64,000 nt of DNA, taken from assembly GCA_963708205.1 (NCBI GenBank), contig OY970196.1, positions 2,232,001 through 2,296,000 on the forward strand, given 5' to 3'. The notes beneath the pieces are model-generated. The model worked only from the letters and a program-made list of their open reading frames with translations, searched no databases and was not told the origin of the DNA. The stretch is from CAVYTF01 sp963708205 (lineage in GTDB: Bacteria; Bacteroidota; Bacteroidia; Chitinophagales; Chitinophagaceae). Of the stretch, positions 17,872 to 27,051 are shown one piece after another (the stretch's first letter is position 1; each line of letters starts with the position of its first letter). The translations under genes and the position numbers were made by a program.

Positions 17872-19284
17872 TCAATTTAAAACCGAAACAGTTTTTTCTT
17901 TTTCAATTGCCTTTACATTTTTTAAATCATTCCATCCGCCATTAATATTGCGTAAATTGTGATAGCCTTCTTTCTTTAACAGTGATGCTGCAATTACACT
18001 TCTATACCCGCCGCCGCAATGAATGTATAAATTATTCTCACCGTCAATTTCAGCAATTGTTTCAGCATTGTTCATATTTTCCAGCGGTATATTAACTGCA
18101 TTTTTTACGTGCTCATTTTCAAATTCAGCTTTTCTGCGCACATCAAGTACCACTAATTTTTCATCAAAAGGAATATCCATGGCTAATTCGTCAGCATCAA
18201 TATCAATGATCATATCAATAGGTTGCGCTCCTTTTTTCCAGGTTTCAAAACTTCCTTCAAGATAACCTTCAAATAGCTCAAACCCAACCCGGGCAAGCCT
18301 TATAATAGATTCTTTTTCTTTTCCTGCCTCTGTTACAAGTAATATTTTTTTATCGAATGATAAAATATTTCCCGCCCATTCTGCAAACCGACCTTCCAAG
18401 CCTATGCTTATGGATGAAGGAATGAAACCATGCACGAATACGTTTGCATTTCTGGTATCAAGGATTATTACATTTTCACCCTCAGATACTTTTTTAAAAT
18501 CATTTACAGATAATGCAATCATGCCTCTGCTTAAAATTTTATTTAAACTTTCATAACCTTCTTTATTAATTTTTGCATTGATCGGAAAATATTGCGGAGG
18601 CGTCGCAAGTCCTTCTGTAATTGCTTTTATAAAATCTTCTTTGGTTTTTTGTTGCAGTGCGTAATTTGTTTTTTTCTGTTCGCCAATGCTGCTTAAAGTT
18701 TCTTTACCAATGCTTTTGCCACAACTACTTCCGGCGCCATGTGCAGGATATAAAATAACCTCATCGGCAAGTGGAAGTATTTTGTTATTAAGACTTTCAT
18801 ACATCATTCCCGCAAGATCTTCCATTGTTACTTCATCTATATTTTGGGAAAGATCAGGTCTGCCAACATCTCCCACAAATAAAGTATCGCCGGTAAATAT
18901 TGCTACATCTTTTTCATTCTCATCTTTCAGCAAATAGCAACTGCTTTCCAGCGTGTGTCCCGGTGTATGAAGAACTTTTATTTTTATTTTACCTAAAGAA
19001 AAAACTTCTTCATCTTTTGCAACATGTACTTCAAAAGATGCCTGAGTATTGGGCCCATATATAATCGGAGCCCCTGTGGATTTACTTAAATCGAGATGAC
19101 CGCTAATAAAATCTGCATGAAAATGAGTTTCAAAAATATATTTTATTGTTGCATTTCTTTTTTCCGCAAGATGAATGTATTCTTCTACATCCCGCATGGG
19201 ATCTATGATTGCAGCTTCATTTTCACTTTCAATATAATACGCAGCTTCACTTAAACAATTAGTATATAACTGTTTTATATACAT
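17872..19284 (-). CDS. Metallo-beta-lactamase fold protein with two rhodanese domains
   Basis: The 470-residue product joins a persulfide-dioxygenase/glyoxalase II-like metallo-beta-lactamase domain (residues 1-250; metal motif H54, H56, D58, H63 in THFHADFISGH, H110 in TPGHT, D133 and H182) to two rhodanese domains. The second rhodanese has the active cysteine C423 in HCGGGYRS; the first (about 265-350) has no cysteine at the loop (LLVTEAGKE) and is probably inactive. It should oxidise or transfer persulfide sulfur. The ArsR-type regulator gene lies 66 bases upstream and may control it. Confidence 0.92.
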   Translation of the reverse strand: MYIKQLYTNCLSEAAYYIESENEAAIIDPMRDVEEYIHLAEKRNATIKYIFETHFHADFISGHLDLSKSTGAPIIYGPNTQASFEVHVAKDEEVFSLGKIKIKVLHTPGHTLESSCYLLKDENEKDVAIFTGDTLFVGDVGRPDLSQNIDEVTMEDLAGMMYESLNNKILPLADEVILYPAHGAGSSCGKSIGKETLSSIGEQKKTNYALQQKTKEDFIKAITEGLATPPQYFPINAKINKEGYESLNKILSRGMIALSVNDFKKVSEGENVIILDTRNANVFVHGFIPSSISIGLEGRFAEWAGNILSFDKKILLVTEAGKEKESIIRLARVGFELFEGYLEGSFETWKKGAQPIDMIIDIDADELAMDIPFDEKLVVLDVRRKAEFENEHVKNAVNIPLENMNNAETIAEIDGENNLYIHCGGGYRSVIAASLLKKEGYHNLRNINGGWNDLKNVKAIEKEKTVSVLN

Positions 19285-19350
19285 AACTAAATTTTAGGCA
19301 AAGATATTAAAGATTAATCTTGTCTTATGTGGAGTGATTTGCAGAAATAT

Positions 19351-19692
19351 TCAACCTACAAGGCTATCAATAATTTCATTTATTTGCTTTACACGCGTAT
19401 AATTTATTCCATAATAAATAAATTTACCTTCACGTTGTGGCGCTACAATGCCCGCCCGGCGGAGAATTGCGAGATGTTGCGATGCTACTGATTGCTCAAG
19501 ACGAAGCTTGACATAAATTTCTGTAACAGGCATTTTTTTATTTTCATCGAGGAGGCGTATAATTTGCTGACGGAGCTTATGGTTTAATGCGCGCAATATT
19601 AAAGATGCTTTTTTTACATGTAAAAATTCAATTTTTATATTCGTATTATTTACAGGATCTGTAATGCTGATTGTTTGTACTTGTGGATTCAT
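19351..19692 (-). CDS. ArsR/SmtB family winged-helix regulator
   Basis: The 113-residue product has the ArsR DNA-binding core: LRALNHKLRQQIIRLLDENK near 32, the helix-turn-helix VTEIYVKLRLEQSVASQHLA near 56-75, and the wing REGKFIYYGIN near 88-98. It has no cysteine at all, so it cannot use the dithiol switch of SqrR/BigR or the cysteine metal sites of classical ArsR. It lies 66 bases upstream of the beta-lactamase/rhodanese gene on the same strand, which suggests that it regulates this gene. Confidence 0.9.
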   Translation of the reverse strand: MNPQVQTISITDPVNNTNIKIEFLHVKKASLILRALNHKLRQQIIRLLDENKKMPVTEIYVKLRLEQSVASQHLAILRRAGIVAPQREGKFIYYGINYTRVKQINEIIDSLVG

Positions 19693-19773
19693 TGGAATTG
19701 ATTACAAAGGTTTTATAAGATAACAAATATATAAAAATATTTTACTCATTAGAGCATTAGTATTATTAAGATT

Positions 19774-20454
19774 TTATTTTGATGTAAAGAAAAATTCCTT
19801 TAAATAAAAAGGAGCAGCATTAAAAATATTGGCAAAAACTTTTTCTGAGTAAAATTTATTTGAGAAGTAAACAAGATCTTTCAAAGTATAATTCACCTCT
19901 GTAAAAAAAGCATTTGGATGTTGTAAAATATTTTGAAATTTTTTGCTGCCGCTGCCAAAAAAGATAATTTTATTTTTTACAAGCACTTCTGAAAATGAAT
20001 ACTCATCTAATATTAAAGCAGATGGTGGTAAAATATTTTTTAAATCCTCTGTATATAAAGCAGTAAAAACTTCCATTCTGCGCGCATCGATCATCGGGCA
20101 GAAAAATTGTTCACTATAGCTTTCTTTAAATTTATTTATAGCTGCAAAAGTCAACACCTGCAAAGTGTTTACTACAATCAAAGGTTTGTTTAATGTATAA
20201 CACAACGCTTTTGCTGAAGCAAGCGCAACACGCAATCCTGTATAACTTCCAGGTCCGTTAATAACCGCCACAGCGTCAATATCCTGCAATTCAATATCTA
20301 TATTTTGTACTAATTTTTTTATTGCAGGTTCTAAAAATGAAGCATGGTTTTTTTGGTCTGAGCTTTGCTCCTTCGCAATAATTTCATTTCCTTTACTAAA
20401 ACAAATTTGGGCTAATTCCGAAGAAGTATCGATATTTAAGATTAGCGGCGTCAT
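19774..20454 (-). CDS. tsaB: tRNA threonylcarbamoyladenosine synthesis protein TsaB
   Basis: TsaB works with TsaD and TsaE in making the t6A37 modification of ANN-decoding tRNAs in the cytosol. The 226-residue product has the ASKHA fold opening LNIDTSSELAQICF, the conserved GPGSYTGLRVALASAKALCY near 68-87 and PLIVVNTLQVL near 94. It is the right length for the family. Its ATG overlaps the stop of the preceding gene (ATGA, four bases), so it is translationally coupled to it. Confidence 0.92.
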   Translation of the reverse strand: MTPLILNIDTSSELAQICFSKGNEIIAKEQSSDQKNHASFLEPAIKKLVQNIDIELQDIDAVAVINGPGSYTGLRVALASAKALCYTLNKPLIVVNTLQVLTFAAINKFKESYSEQFFCPMIDARRMEVFTALYTEDLKNILPPSALILDEYSFSEVLVKNKIIFFGSGSKKFQNILQHPNAFFTEVNYTLKDLVYFSNKFYSEKVFANIFNAAPFYLKEFFFTSK

Positions 20455-21071
20455 TGAAAATTGATGGTATTTATTTCTGCTAAAAGCCTTGGTGCAATTG
20501 CATATCTTTTGTCTTTTTCAAACAAGGTTTTTAGCAAAAAAAAGATTCTTTCTTTACCAATTTTTTCAGCCCATTCAAAAGGTCCATAAGGATAGTTAGT
20601 GCCTAATTTCATCGCCATATCTATCTCAGTTTTTGTACTTACATTTTCGCCCAAAGCATAGTACGCTTCATTTATTATCATACTGATAATTCTGGGCGAT
20701 ATCATCCCTGGCTCATCTGCCAAAAAGCTATACTGCCATTGCATTTCATCTAAAATAATCATCGCCTTTTTTTTGATCGTATCGGTCGACGCACATTGCA
20801 ATATGTCGCGTTTAAGAAAGCCATTCCATGCATTTATTCTTACATAATTTTCGGGCAACTTAGTACAAGTTAATGTCACTGCGTTGGCAAAAACAATCTT
20901 ATCTTTTATCAAAATATTTCCATCAGGATTTTGCTCTGAAAAATTCAGGTCGAAATAAACATCAGCAGCAATCCATTCATTTTCAGCAAAATTTATTTCG
21001 ATATGCGACGCCGTTTTTTTTGTAAGAAATTCTGCTTTTTGCGAGTCAGTTGCTTTTATTGATATGCGCAT
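20451..21071 (-). CDS. Protein with 3-hydroxyacyl-CoA dehydrogenase C-terminal domain but no Rossmann motif
   Basis: The C-terminal half of the 206-residue product, from about 117 (EPGMISPRIISMIINEAYYA) to 190 (NYPYGPFEWAEKIG), matches the 3HCDH C-terminal domain of 3-hydroxyacyl-CoA dehydrogenases. The N-terminal half (about 110 residues) shows no GxGxxG and is unlike the usual NAD-binding domain, so enzyme activity is doubtful. It overlaps tsaB by four bases and diverges from ridA. Similar short proteins occur in Bacteroidota, and the role is unknown. Confidence 0.75.
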   Translation of the reverse strand: MRISIKATDSQKAEFLTKKTASHIEINFAENEWIAADVYFDLNFSEQNPDGNILIKDKIVFANAVTLTCTKLPENYVRINAWNGFLKRDILQCASTDTIKKKAMIILDEMQWQYSFLADEPGMISPRIISMIINEAYYALGENVSTKTEIDMAMKLGTNYPYGPFEWAEKIGKERIFFLLKTLFEKDKRYAIAPRLLAEINTINFQ

Positions 21072-21142
21072 AAAAATTGTTCACAAAAATAGGTTGCAAT
21101 GTTGATGGAAAAGATGCAATTTGCTTCAGCAAAAAAATATGT

Positions 21143-21529
21143 ATGTCAAAACAAATTTTAAAAACCGAAAAAACACCGGCACCAATTGGTCCATACAACC
21201 AGGCAGTAAAAGCAGGAAATTTATTGTTTGTCAGTGGTCAGGTTTGTATCGATCCCGAAACAAATGAAGTGATAAATAGTGATATAAAAACTGAAACACA
21301 TCGCGTAATGAAAAACCTGAAAGGAATATTGGATGAAGCAAAAATTACTTTTGAGCACGTTGTAAAAACGACAATTTATTTAAGCGATATGAATTTTTTT
21401 GCAGAAGTTAATGAAGTCTATGGCAGCTATTTTAAAGGCGATTATCCGGCACGTGAAACCATTGCTGTGAAAGGATTACCGAGAAACGTGAATGTTGAAA
21501 TAAGTATAATTGCAACTATTGATTTATAG
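21143..21529 (+). CDS. ridA: RidA family 2-iminopropanoate deaminase
   Basis: RidA hydrolyses reactive enamine/imine intermediates made by PLP enzymes to ketoacids and ammonia. The 128-residue product has the family signatures APIGPYNQAVKAGNLLFVSG near 14-33, NLKGILDEAKITFEHVVKTT near 57-76, and the C-terminal PARETIAVKGLPRNVNVEIS with the conserved Arg and Glu. The ATG at 21143 gives the standard length. The gene ends convergently with galK, overlapping its last six bases. Confidence 0.95.
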   Translation: MSKQILKTEKTPAPIGPYNQAVKAGNLLFVSGQVCIDPETNEVINSDIKTETHRVMKNLKGILDEAKITFEHVVKTTIYLSDMNFFAEVNEVYGSYFKGDYPARETIAVKGLPRNVNVEISIIATIDL

Positions 21530-22681
21530 ATTTATTTCGTGCGTGCCGTCACAAATTTCAACCCGATAAATCTCAGCAACTATTTTATATTTCTCTTTAT
21601 ATGCGATTGAAATTTTCTCGATAATCGCATCAGCGTTTTTCTTTTCAATAATATTTATTGTACATCCGCCAAAACCTCCGCCCATCATTCTTGCACCAAT
21701 AATTTCAGAATATTTTTTTGCTTCTTCAACAAGAAAATCAAGTTCAACGCAGCTTACTTCATATAATTTACTTAAGCCTTCGTGTGTCTGAAACATTAAT
21801 GCCCCAAAGGCTTTCAAATCATTTTGCTTTAATAAGGCTGCAGCTTTTTTTGTTCGCTCAATTTCCTGTGTTACAAATAAGCTTCTTTGAAAAACCTTTT
21901 CGGGGAATTTATTTTTGATAGAAAAAACATTGTCAGGTTTTACATCTCTGAATGTTTTTGCAGCAATAAAATTTTGTTTTAAAATCTTTATCCCTTCTTC
22001 ACTTTGTTGCCTGCGCACATTGTATTCTCCGCTCGCCAACGAATGGTGCACTTTCGAATTGATCAAAACAATTTCATAATTATTTAATTGCAAAGGCAAT
22101 TTCTCATAGTCCAAACTATTACAATCGAGCAACAAAACTTTATCCTTTTTGCTCATCATATTTGCAAATTGATCCATGATGCCGCATTGCACACCAACAA
22201 AAGTGTGCTCAGCTTTTTGACCAATTAATGCAATATCAACACGACTGATTTTTAAATCGAATAATTCATTCAAAGCCATGCCCAGCCCGCATTCTACGGC
22301 AGCAGAAGATGATAACCCCGCGCCAACAGGAATGTTTCCGCCGAATACACAATCAAATCCTTCAACATTAAAATTTCTTGTTTGCAGTTCATTGATTACG
22401 CCAAGCAAATAATTTTTCCAGCCCTCATTTTTTTTTATCGCATTCAGTTTTATTTTCAGCGATTCATCCATGTCTGCACTATAAATATTTATCTCGTCTT
22501 TATTATTTTTTGCGATGGCAAACCAAATACCTTTATCAATTGCTGCGGGCATAACAAACCCATCATTGTAATCAATGTGCTCGCCAATTAAATTAATTCT
22601 ACCGGGTGAAAAAAATACGCGTGGCTGCCTGTAAAAAGATGCTTCGAACTCGTTGATTATTTCGTGCGCAGTGTTTGCCAT
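21524..22681 (-). CDS. galK: Galactokinase
   Basis: GalK phosphorylates alpha-D-galactose to galactose-1-phosphate in the Leloir pathway. The 385-residue GHMP kinase has the signature GRINLIGEHIDYNDG at 27-41, the phosphate loop PVGAGLSSSAAVECG near 118-132, and the C-terminal motif RMMGGGFGGCTINI near 338. The ATG at 22681 fits the family start. It lies one base after the stop of the aldose epimerase gene, and the two surely form an operon for galactose use. Confidence 0.96.
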   Translation of the reverse strand: MANTAHEIINEFEASFYRQPRVFFSPGRINLIGEHIDYNDGFVMPAAIDKGIWFAIAKNNKDEINIYSADMDESLKIKLNAIKKNEGWKNYLLGVINELQTRNFNVEGFDCVFGGNIPVGAGLSSSAAVECGLGMALNELFDLKISRVDIALIGQKAEHTFVGVQCGIMDQFANMMSKKDKVLLLDCNSLDYEKLPLQLNNYEIVLINSKVHHSLASGEYNVRRQQSEEGIKILKQNFIAAKTFRDVKPDNVFSIKNKFPEKVFQRSLFVTQEIERTKKAAALLKQNDLKAFGALMFQTHEGLSKLYEVSCVELDFLVEEAKKYSEIIGARMMGGGFGGCTINIIEKKNADAIIEKISIAYKEKYKIVAEIYRVEICDGTHEINL

Positions 22682-22682
22682 G

Positions 22683-23618
22683 TTATAAATTTGAAAGCTG
22701 AAAAGTTGTTGTAAAATGATGTGACTCTGATGGCTTTGCAATTATCAAACCTATGCCGTTATTGAATGAATCCGGTGCACTGCTTAAGTTTTCAATCGCA
22801 ATACTTTGCCTGTCATCTGGAGTATAAATTTGAAGATATGGATATGATTTTTCAGGAACAATTTTTAATTCAATTTCGTTTTCTTCATCTCTTAAAACGC
22901 AAGCAGGCTCAGCATTTTCATTGAGTTTGAAGCAATGATCAAACTTCGCATCACAAATTTTTTTTGGTAAAATAAAATCATTAAAAGGCAAAATTCTTCC
23001 TGTTGGCAAAAGTCTTTCATCAAACTCAATCATCTGATTTGAATTCAGTTGAAAGATCAAATCATCTACTTTTTTTCCAACTTTAAAATATGGATGCCAG
23101 CCATCTGACAAAGGCATATTTTTATCACTAATATTTTTTACGGTTGTAGTAATTGATAAAGTATTTTCTTTCTTCAATTCATATTTTATTTCTATCAAAA
23201 AAACAAAAGGAAAGCCTTCATTTTTTTTATTGTATTCAAATGATAATTCAACGAAGGCTTTATCATCATTGCTTCCTAAAGCTTTAATTATAAAGTCTGC
23301 ATCGTAAATTAAACCATGAATGGCTTCATGTTTTAAGTAAAATTTTTCAATTTTATGTTTTTCATTTTCAAAAAAATATTCTCCATTTTTTATACGACAG
23401 ACAAAAGGTGAAAGCTTTGCGCTTTTAAATCCGTTCGTAATATTTTGTTTTGCATCATCAACATTTTCATATCCATTGATGATATTAAAATCTTTATCAT
23501 TTTTTTTTATAGAAAATTTATTCAGCAAAGGGCCGAAAGAAAAAATTTCTGCAAGATTGCCTGTAGAATTATTTTTTAAAATGATTTTATCTTTATTTAC
23601 AATTGCCTCAAAAGACAT
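22683..23618 (-). CDS. Aldose 1-epimerase (mutarotase) family protein
   Basis: The 311-residue product shows the galactose-mutarotase fold: GLNKIS-like opening replaced by FGPLLNKFSIKKND, HGLIYDADF near 99, LSDGWHPYFKVG near 170-181 with the conserved histidine, and a C-terminal YLQIYTPDDRQSIAIENLSS near 262 carrying the family glutamate. It would interconvert sugar anomers before GalK acts, consistent with one-base spacing to galK. The divergence from classical GalM is high, so glucose-6-phosphate epimerase-like activity remains possible. Confidence 0.83.
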   Translation of the reverse strand: MSFEAIVNKDKIILKNNSTGNLAEIFSFGPLLNKFSIKKNDKDFNIINGYENVDDAKQNITNGFKSAKLSPFVCRIKNGEYFFENEKHKIEKFYLKHEAIHGLIYDADFIIKALGSNDDKAFVELSFEYNKKNEGFPFVFLIEIKYELKKENTLSITTTVKNISDKNMPLSDGWHPYFKVGKKVDDLIFQLNSNQMIEFDERLLPTGRILPFNDFILPKKICDAKFDHCFKLNENAEPACVLRDEENEIELKIVPEKSYPYLQIYTPDDRQSIAIENLSSAPDSFNNGIGLIIAKPSESHHFTTTFQLSNL

Positions 23619-23665
23619 GAATTTAATTTGAATTTTTACTGATGAATATTTAACCGCACTTCAAT

Positions 23666-23688
23666 TAACTTTGCCTAACACGCGTTAG
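23666..23688 (+). promoter_or_regulatory. icmF promoter element overlapped by a palindrome
   Basis: TAACTTTG at 23666-23673 matches the -7 consensus TAnnTTTG; a clean TTTG at -33 is not seen. Immediately next to it, CTAACACGCGTTAG (23675-23688) is a palindrome with 5-base arms CTAAC/GTTAG, where transcription should begin. The arrangement looks like an operator for a repressor, as for TetR-family regulators of acyl-CoA metabolism. The regulator is not known. Confidence 0.45.
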
Positions 23689-23706
23689 CAAATTTAGTTT
23701 TTAAGT

Positions 23707-26700
23707 ATGTCATTTTTATTAAAAAATAAAGTTCGCATTGTCACTGCCGCAAGCCTATTTGATGGGCATGATGCTGCTATAAATATCATGCGGCGCATTT
23801 TGCAAAGCAAAGGTGCGGAAGTTATTCATTTGGGACATAACAGGAGTGTGCTTGAAATTGTGGAATGCGCGATTGAAGAAGATGCACATGGCATTGCAAT
23901 AACCTCTTACCAGGGCGGCCATGTTGAGTTTTTTAAATACATGAAAGATTTGCTAAATGAAAATGGTTGTGGTCATATAAAGATTTTTGGTGGTGGTGGC
24001 GGAACAATTTTGCCGGAAGAAATAAGACAATTGCATGAGTACGGAATCACCAGGATTTATTCTCCGGATGATGGAAGAAAAATGGGTTTGGAAGGAATGA
24101 TTGAAGATGTAATAAAGCAGTGTGATTTTGTTTTAAATGGAAGCGGCGATTATAAAACTTTGATGACCTTAGGTGAGGTGAAAGACATACGCCAAATTGC
24201 AAGACAAATTACTAACGCGGAAAATGGGTTGTCTTCAAAAAATCCACATCCTAAATCAATACCTGTTCTTGGCATTACAGGTACCGGCGGTGCAGGAAAA
24301 AGTTCTGTTACGGATGAAATTGTCCGACGTTTTTTAAACATTTTTTCTAATAAAACAATTGCCGTTATTTCTGTCGACCCTTCAAAGAAAAAAACAGGCG
24401 GCGCTTTGCTTGGTGATCGTATTCGCATGAATTCAATTTCTAATCCGCGTGCATACATGCGTAGCCTTGCAACAAGAGATGATAATACAGCATTGAGCTC
24501 GCATGTACAGGATGCGATTGATATTTGTAAAAATGCAGGTTACGATTTTATTATTTTAGAAAGCGCCGGTGTTGGTCAAAGTGATGCTTCAATTCTTGAC
24601 CATTGCGATGTTAGTTTGTATGTAATGACGCCTGAATATGGCGCTGCGTCTCAGCTTGAGAAGATCAACATGCTTGATTATGCGGATGTAATTGCAATTA
24701 ATAAATTTGATAAGGCAGGCGCATTAGATGCTTTGCATGATGTGCGAAAACAATACAAACGCAACCATACTTTATGGACTGCGAAAGATGAGGAGTTGCC
24801 AATTGTGGGAACGATTGCTGCGCAATTTAATGATGCGGGCGTCAACGAATTGTTTGAAAAAATAATGTTTGCAGTTGAAAAGAAAACTGAAGTAAATTTT
24901 GGTAAAATTGAATTACATAAACATTTAAAAGATACAACTACAAAATCGCAGATCATTCCACCAAAACGTGTGAGATATTTATCTGAAATTTCTGAAAACA
25001 ACAGAAGTTATGATGTTTGGGTAAATGAACAATGCAATATCTCAAGTAAGCTTTATCAATTGAAAGCATCTCAGAAAATTTTGGAAAATGATTCAATAGA
25101 AATCAAAAATAAAATTTCAGAATTAGAAAAATCGCTTCATCCATCCTGCAAAAAATTAATTGAAAATTGGTCTTTAATTCAGGATAAATATTCTAAAGAT
25201 TTCTTTGAATACGAGGTGCGTGGAAAAATAATTAAGCAACCACTTACTACAAAATCATTAAGCGGAACAAAAATTCCGAAAGTTGTTTTACCGAAATATA
25301 ATGATTGGGGCGACATTTTAAAATGGCAGATGCAGGAAAATATTCCGGGCGAATTTCCTTACACTGCAGGCGTGTTTGAATTAAAGCGGCAAGGTGAAGA
25401 TCCAACGCGAATGTTTGCAGGTGAAGGTTCACCGGAACGTACCAACAAACGCTTTCATTATGTTTCGTTTGGTCAGCCTGCAATACGCCTCAGCACTGCG
25501 TTTGACAGCGTTACCTTGTATGGAGAAGATCCCGATTTTCGTCCAGATATTTATGGAAAAGTTGGTAACAGTGGCGTGAGTATTGCCACTGTTGATGATG
25601 CAAAAAAACTATACAGCGGCTTTGATCTTTGCGATGTAAAAACTTCTGTAAGCATGACCATCAATGGGCCTGCGCCAATGCTGCTTGCATTTTTTATGAA
25701 TGCAGCAATTGATCAGTTGTGTGAGAAACATATTTCAGAAAATAATTTATGGGAACAAGTTGAAAAAATTCAAAATTTAAAATTCAACACTCAAAGCAAA
25801 CCCATTTATTATAATCCAAATTTTCCTGAAAAATTGCCTGAGGGAAATAATGGTTTGGGTTTAAAGTTATTGGGTTTGAGTGGTGATGAAGTATTGCCAA
25901 AAAATATTTACGAAAAAATAAAATCCGAAGCACTATCACAAGTTCGCGGTACTGTGCAAGCAGATATTTTGAAAGAAGACCAGGCGCAAAACACTTGTAT
26001 TTTTTCTACAGAATTTGCATTAAAATTAATGGGCGATGTGCAGCAATATTTCATTGATCATTCCATCAAAAATTTTTACAGCGTTAGTATCAGTGGTTAT
26101 CATATTGCTGAAGCCGGCGCCAATCCTATAACACAGCTTGCTTTCACTTTATCAAATGGTTTTACTTATGTTGAATATTATTTAAGTCGCGGAATGAATA
26201 TTGATGACTTCGCACCAAATCTTTCTTTCTTTTTCAGCAATGGAATGGATGCAGAATACAGCGTTATCGGACGTGTTGCAAGAAGAATTTGGGCGAAGGC
26301 AATGAAGTATAAATACAAGGCAAATGATCGCTCTCAGAAATTAAAATATCATATTCAAACATCGGGAAGAAGTTTGCATGCACAGGAAATTGATTTCAAT
26401 GATATCCGAACAACATTACAGGCTTTGTATGCAATTTATGACAACTGCAATTCGCTTCATACAAATGCGTACGACGAAGCAATTACAACCCCAACTGAAG
26501 AAAGTGTGCGACGTGCAATGGCAATTCAATTAATAATAAATCGAGAGTTGGGAACCGCCAAAAATGAAAATCCCAACCAAGGCAGTTTTTTAATTGAAGA
26601 GTTAACTGATATCGTTGAAGAAGCCGTGCTTATTGAGTTTGACAGAATTAATGAACGCGGCGGCGTGCTTGGCGCAATGGAAAGAATGTATCAGCGAAAT

Positions 26701-27045
26701 AAAATTCAGGAAGAAAGTTTGTTTTATGAAACGCAAAAACATACTGGCGAATTACCAATTATTGGGGTGAATACTTTTTTAAATAAAAATGGAAGTCCAA
26801 CCATTTTGCCCAGTGAAGTTATCCGCTCAACAACGGAAGAAAAAGAACAGCAAATTCAAAACTTAACAGCATTTCATAAACGCAACGAAAATAAAAGTGA
26901 AGAAAGTTTAAAGCGGTTGAAAGAAGTTGCGATAAACAATGGAAATTTATTTGAAGAATTAATGGAAACAGTTAAATATTGTTCGCTAGGACAAATTACG
27001 CATGCATTGTATGAAGTTGGCGGGCAATACAGAAGAAATATGTAA
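23707..27045 (+). CDS. icmF: Fused isobutyryl-CoA mutase (IcmF)
   Basis: IcmF interconverts isobutyryl-CoA and n-butyryl-CoA using coenzyme B12, and joins the mutase to its own G-protein chaperone in one chain. The 1112 residues run in the IcmF order: an N-terminal B12-binding domain with the DGHDAA motif and cobalt-binding H21, a MeaI-like GTPase with Walker A GITGTGGAGKSS at 189-200, a linker, and a C-terminal TIM-barrel mutase (about 530 to the end) with FAGEGSPERTNKRFHYVSFG and SVSMTINGPAPMLLAFFMNA. Methylmalonyl-CoA mutase is excluded by domain order and fusion. It converges on accC. Confidence 0.95.
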   Translation: MSFLLKNKVRIVTAASLFDGHDAAINIMRRILQSKGAEVIHLGHNRSVLEIVECAIEEDAHGIAITSYQGGHVEFFKYMKDLLNENGCGHIKIFGGGGGTILPEEIRQLHEYGITRIYSPDDGRKMGLEGMIEDVIKQCDFVLNGSGDYKTLMTLGEVKDIRQIARQITNAENGLSSKNPHPKSIPVLGITGTGGAGKSSVTDEIVRRFLNIFSNKTIAVISVDPSKKKTGGALLGDRIRMNSISNPRAYMRSLATRDDNTALSSHVQDAIDICKNAGYDFIILESAGVGQSDASILDHCDVSLYVMTPEYGAASQLEKINMLDYADVIAINKFDKAGALDALHDVRKQYKRNHTLWTAKDEELPIVGTIAAQFNDAGVNELFEKIMFAVEKKTEVNFGKIELHKHLKDTTTKSQIIPPKRVRYLSEISENNRSYDVWVNEQCNISSKLYQLKASQKILENDSIEIKNKISELEKSLHPSCKKLIENWSLIQDKYSKDFFEYEVRGKIIKQPLTTKSLSGTKIPKVVLPKYNDWGDILKWQMQENIPGEFPYTAGVFELKRQGEDPTRMFAGEGSPERTNKRFHYVSFGQPAIRLSTAFDSVTLYGEDPDFRPDIYGKVGNSGVSIATVDDAKKLYSGFDLCDVKTSVSMTINGPAPMLLAFFMNAAIDQLCEKHISENNLWEQVEKIQNLKFNTQSKPIYYNPNFPEKLPEGNNGLGLKLLGLSGDEVLPKNIYEKIKSEALSQVRGTVQADILKEDQAQNTCIFSTEFALKLMGDVQQYFIDHSIKNFYSVSISGYHIAEAGANPITQLAFTLSNGFTYVEYYLSRGMNIDDFAPNLSFFFSNGMDAEYSVIGRVARRIWAKAMKYKYKANDRSQKLKYHIQTSGRSLHAQEIDFNDIRTTLQALYAIYDNCNSLHTNAYDEAITTPTEESVRRAMAIQLIINRELGTAKNENPNQGSFLIEELTDIVEEAVLIEFDRINERGGVLGAMERMYQRNKIQEESLFYETQKHTGELPIIGVNTFLNKNGSPTILPSEVIRSTTEEKEQQIQNLTAFHKRNENKSEESLKRLKEVAINNGNLFEELMETVKYCSLGQITHALYEVGGQYRRNM

Positions 27046-27051
27046 GATCGT

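Noticed and set aside
23707..27045. Methylmalonyl-CoA mutase large subunit
   Set aside because: The N-terminal B12 domain plus internal MeaI-like GTPase in one chain is the IcmF architecture.
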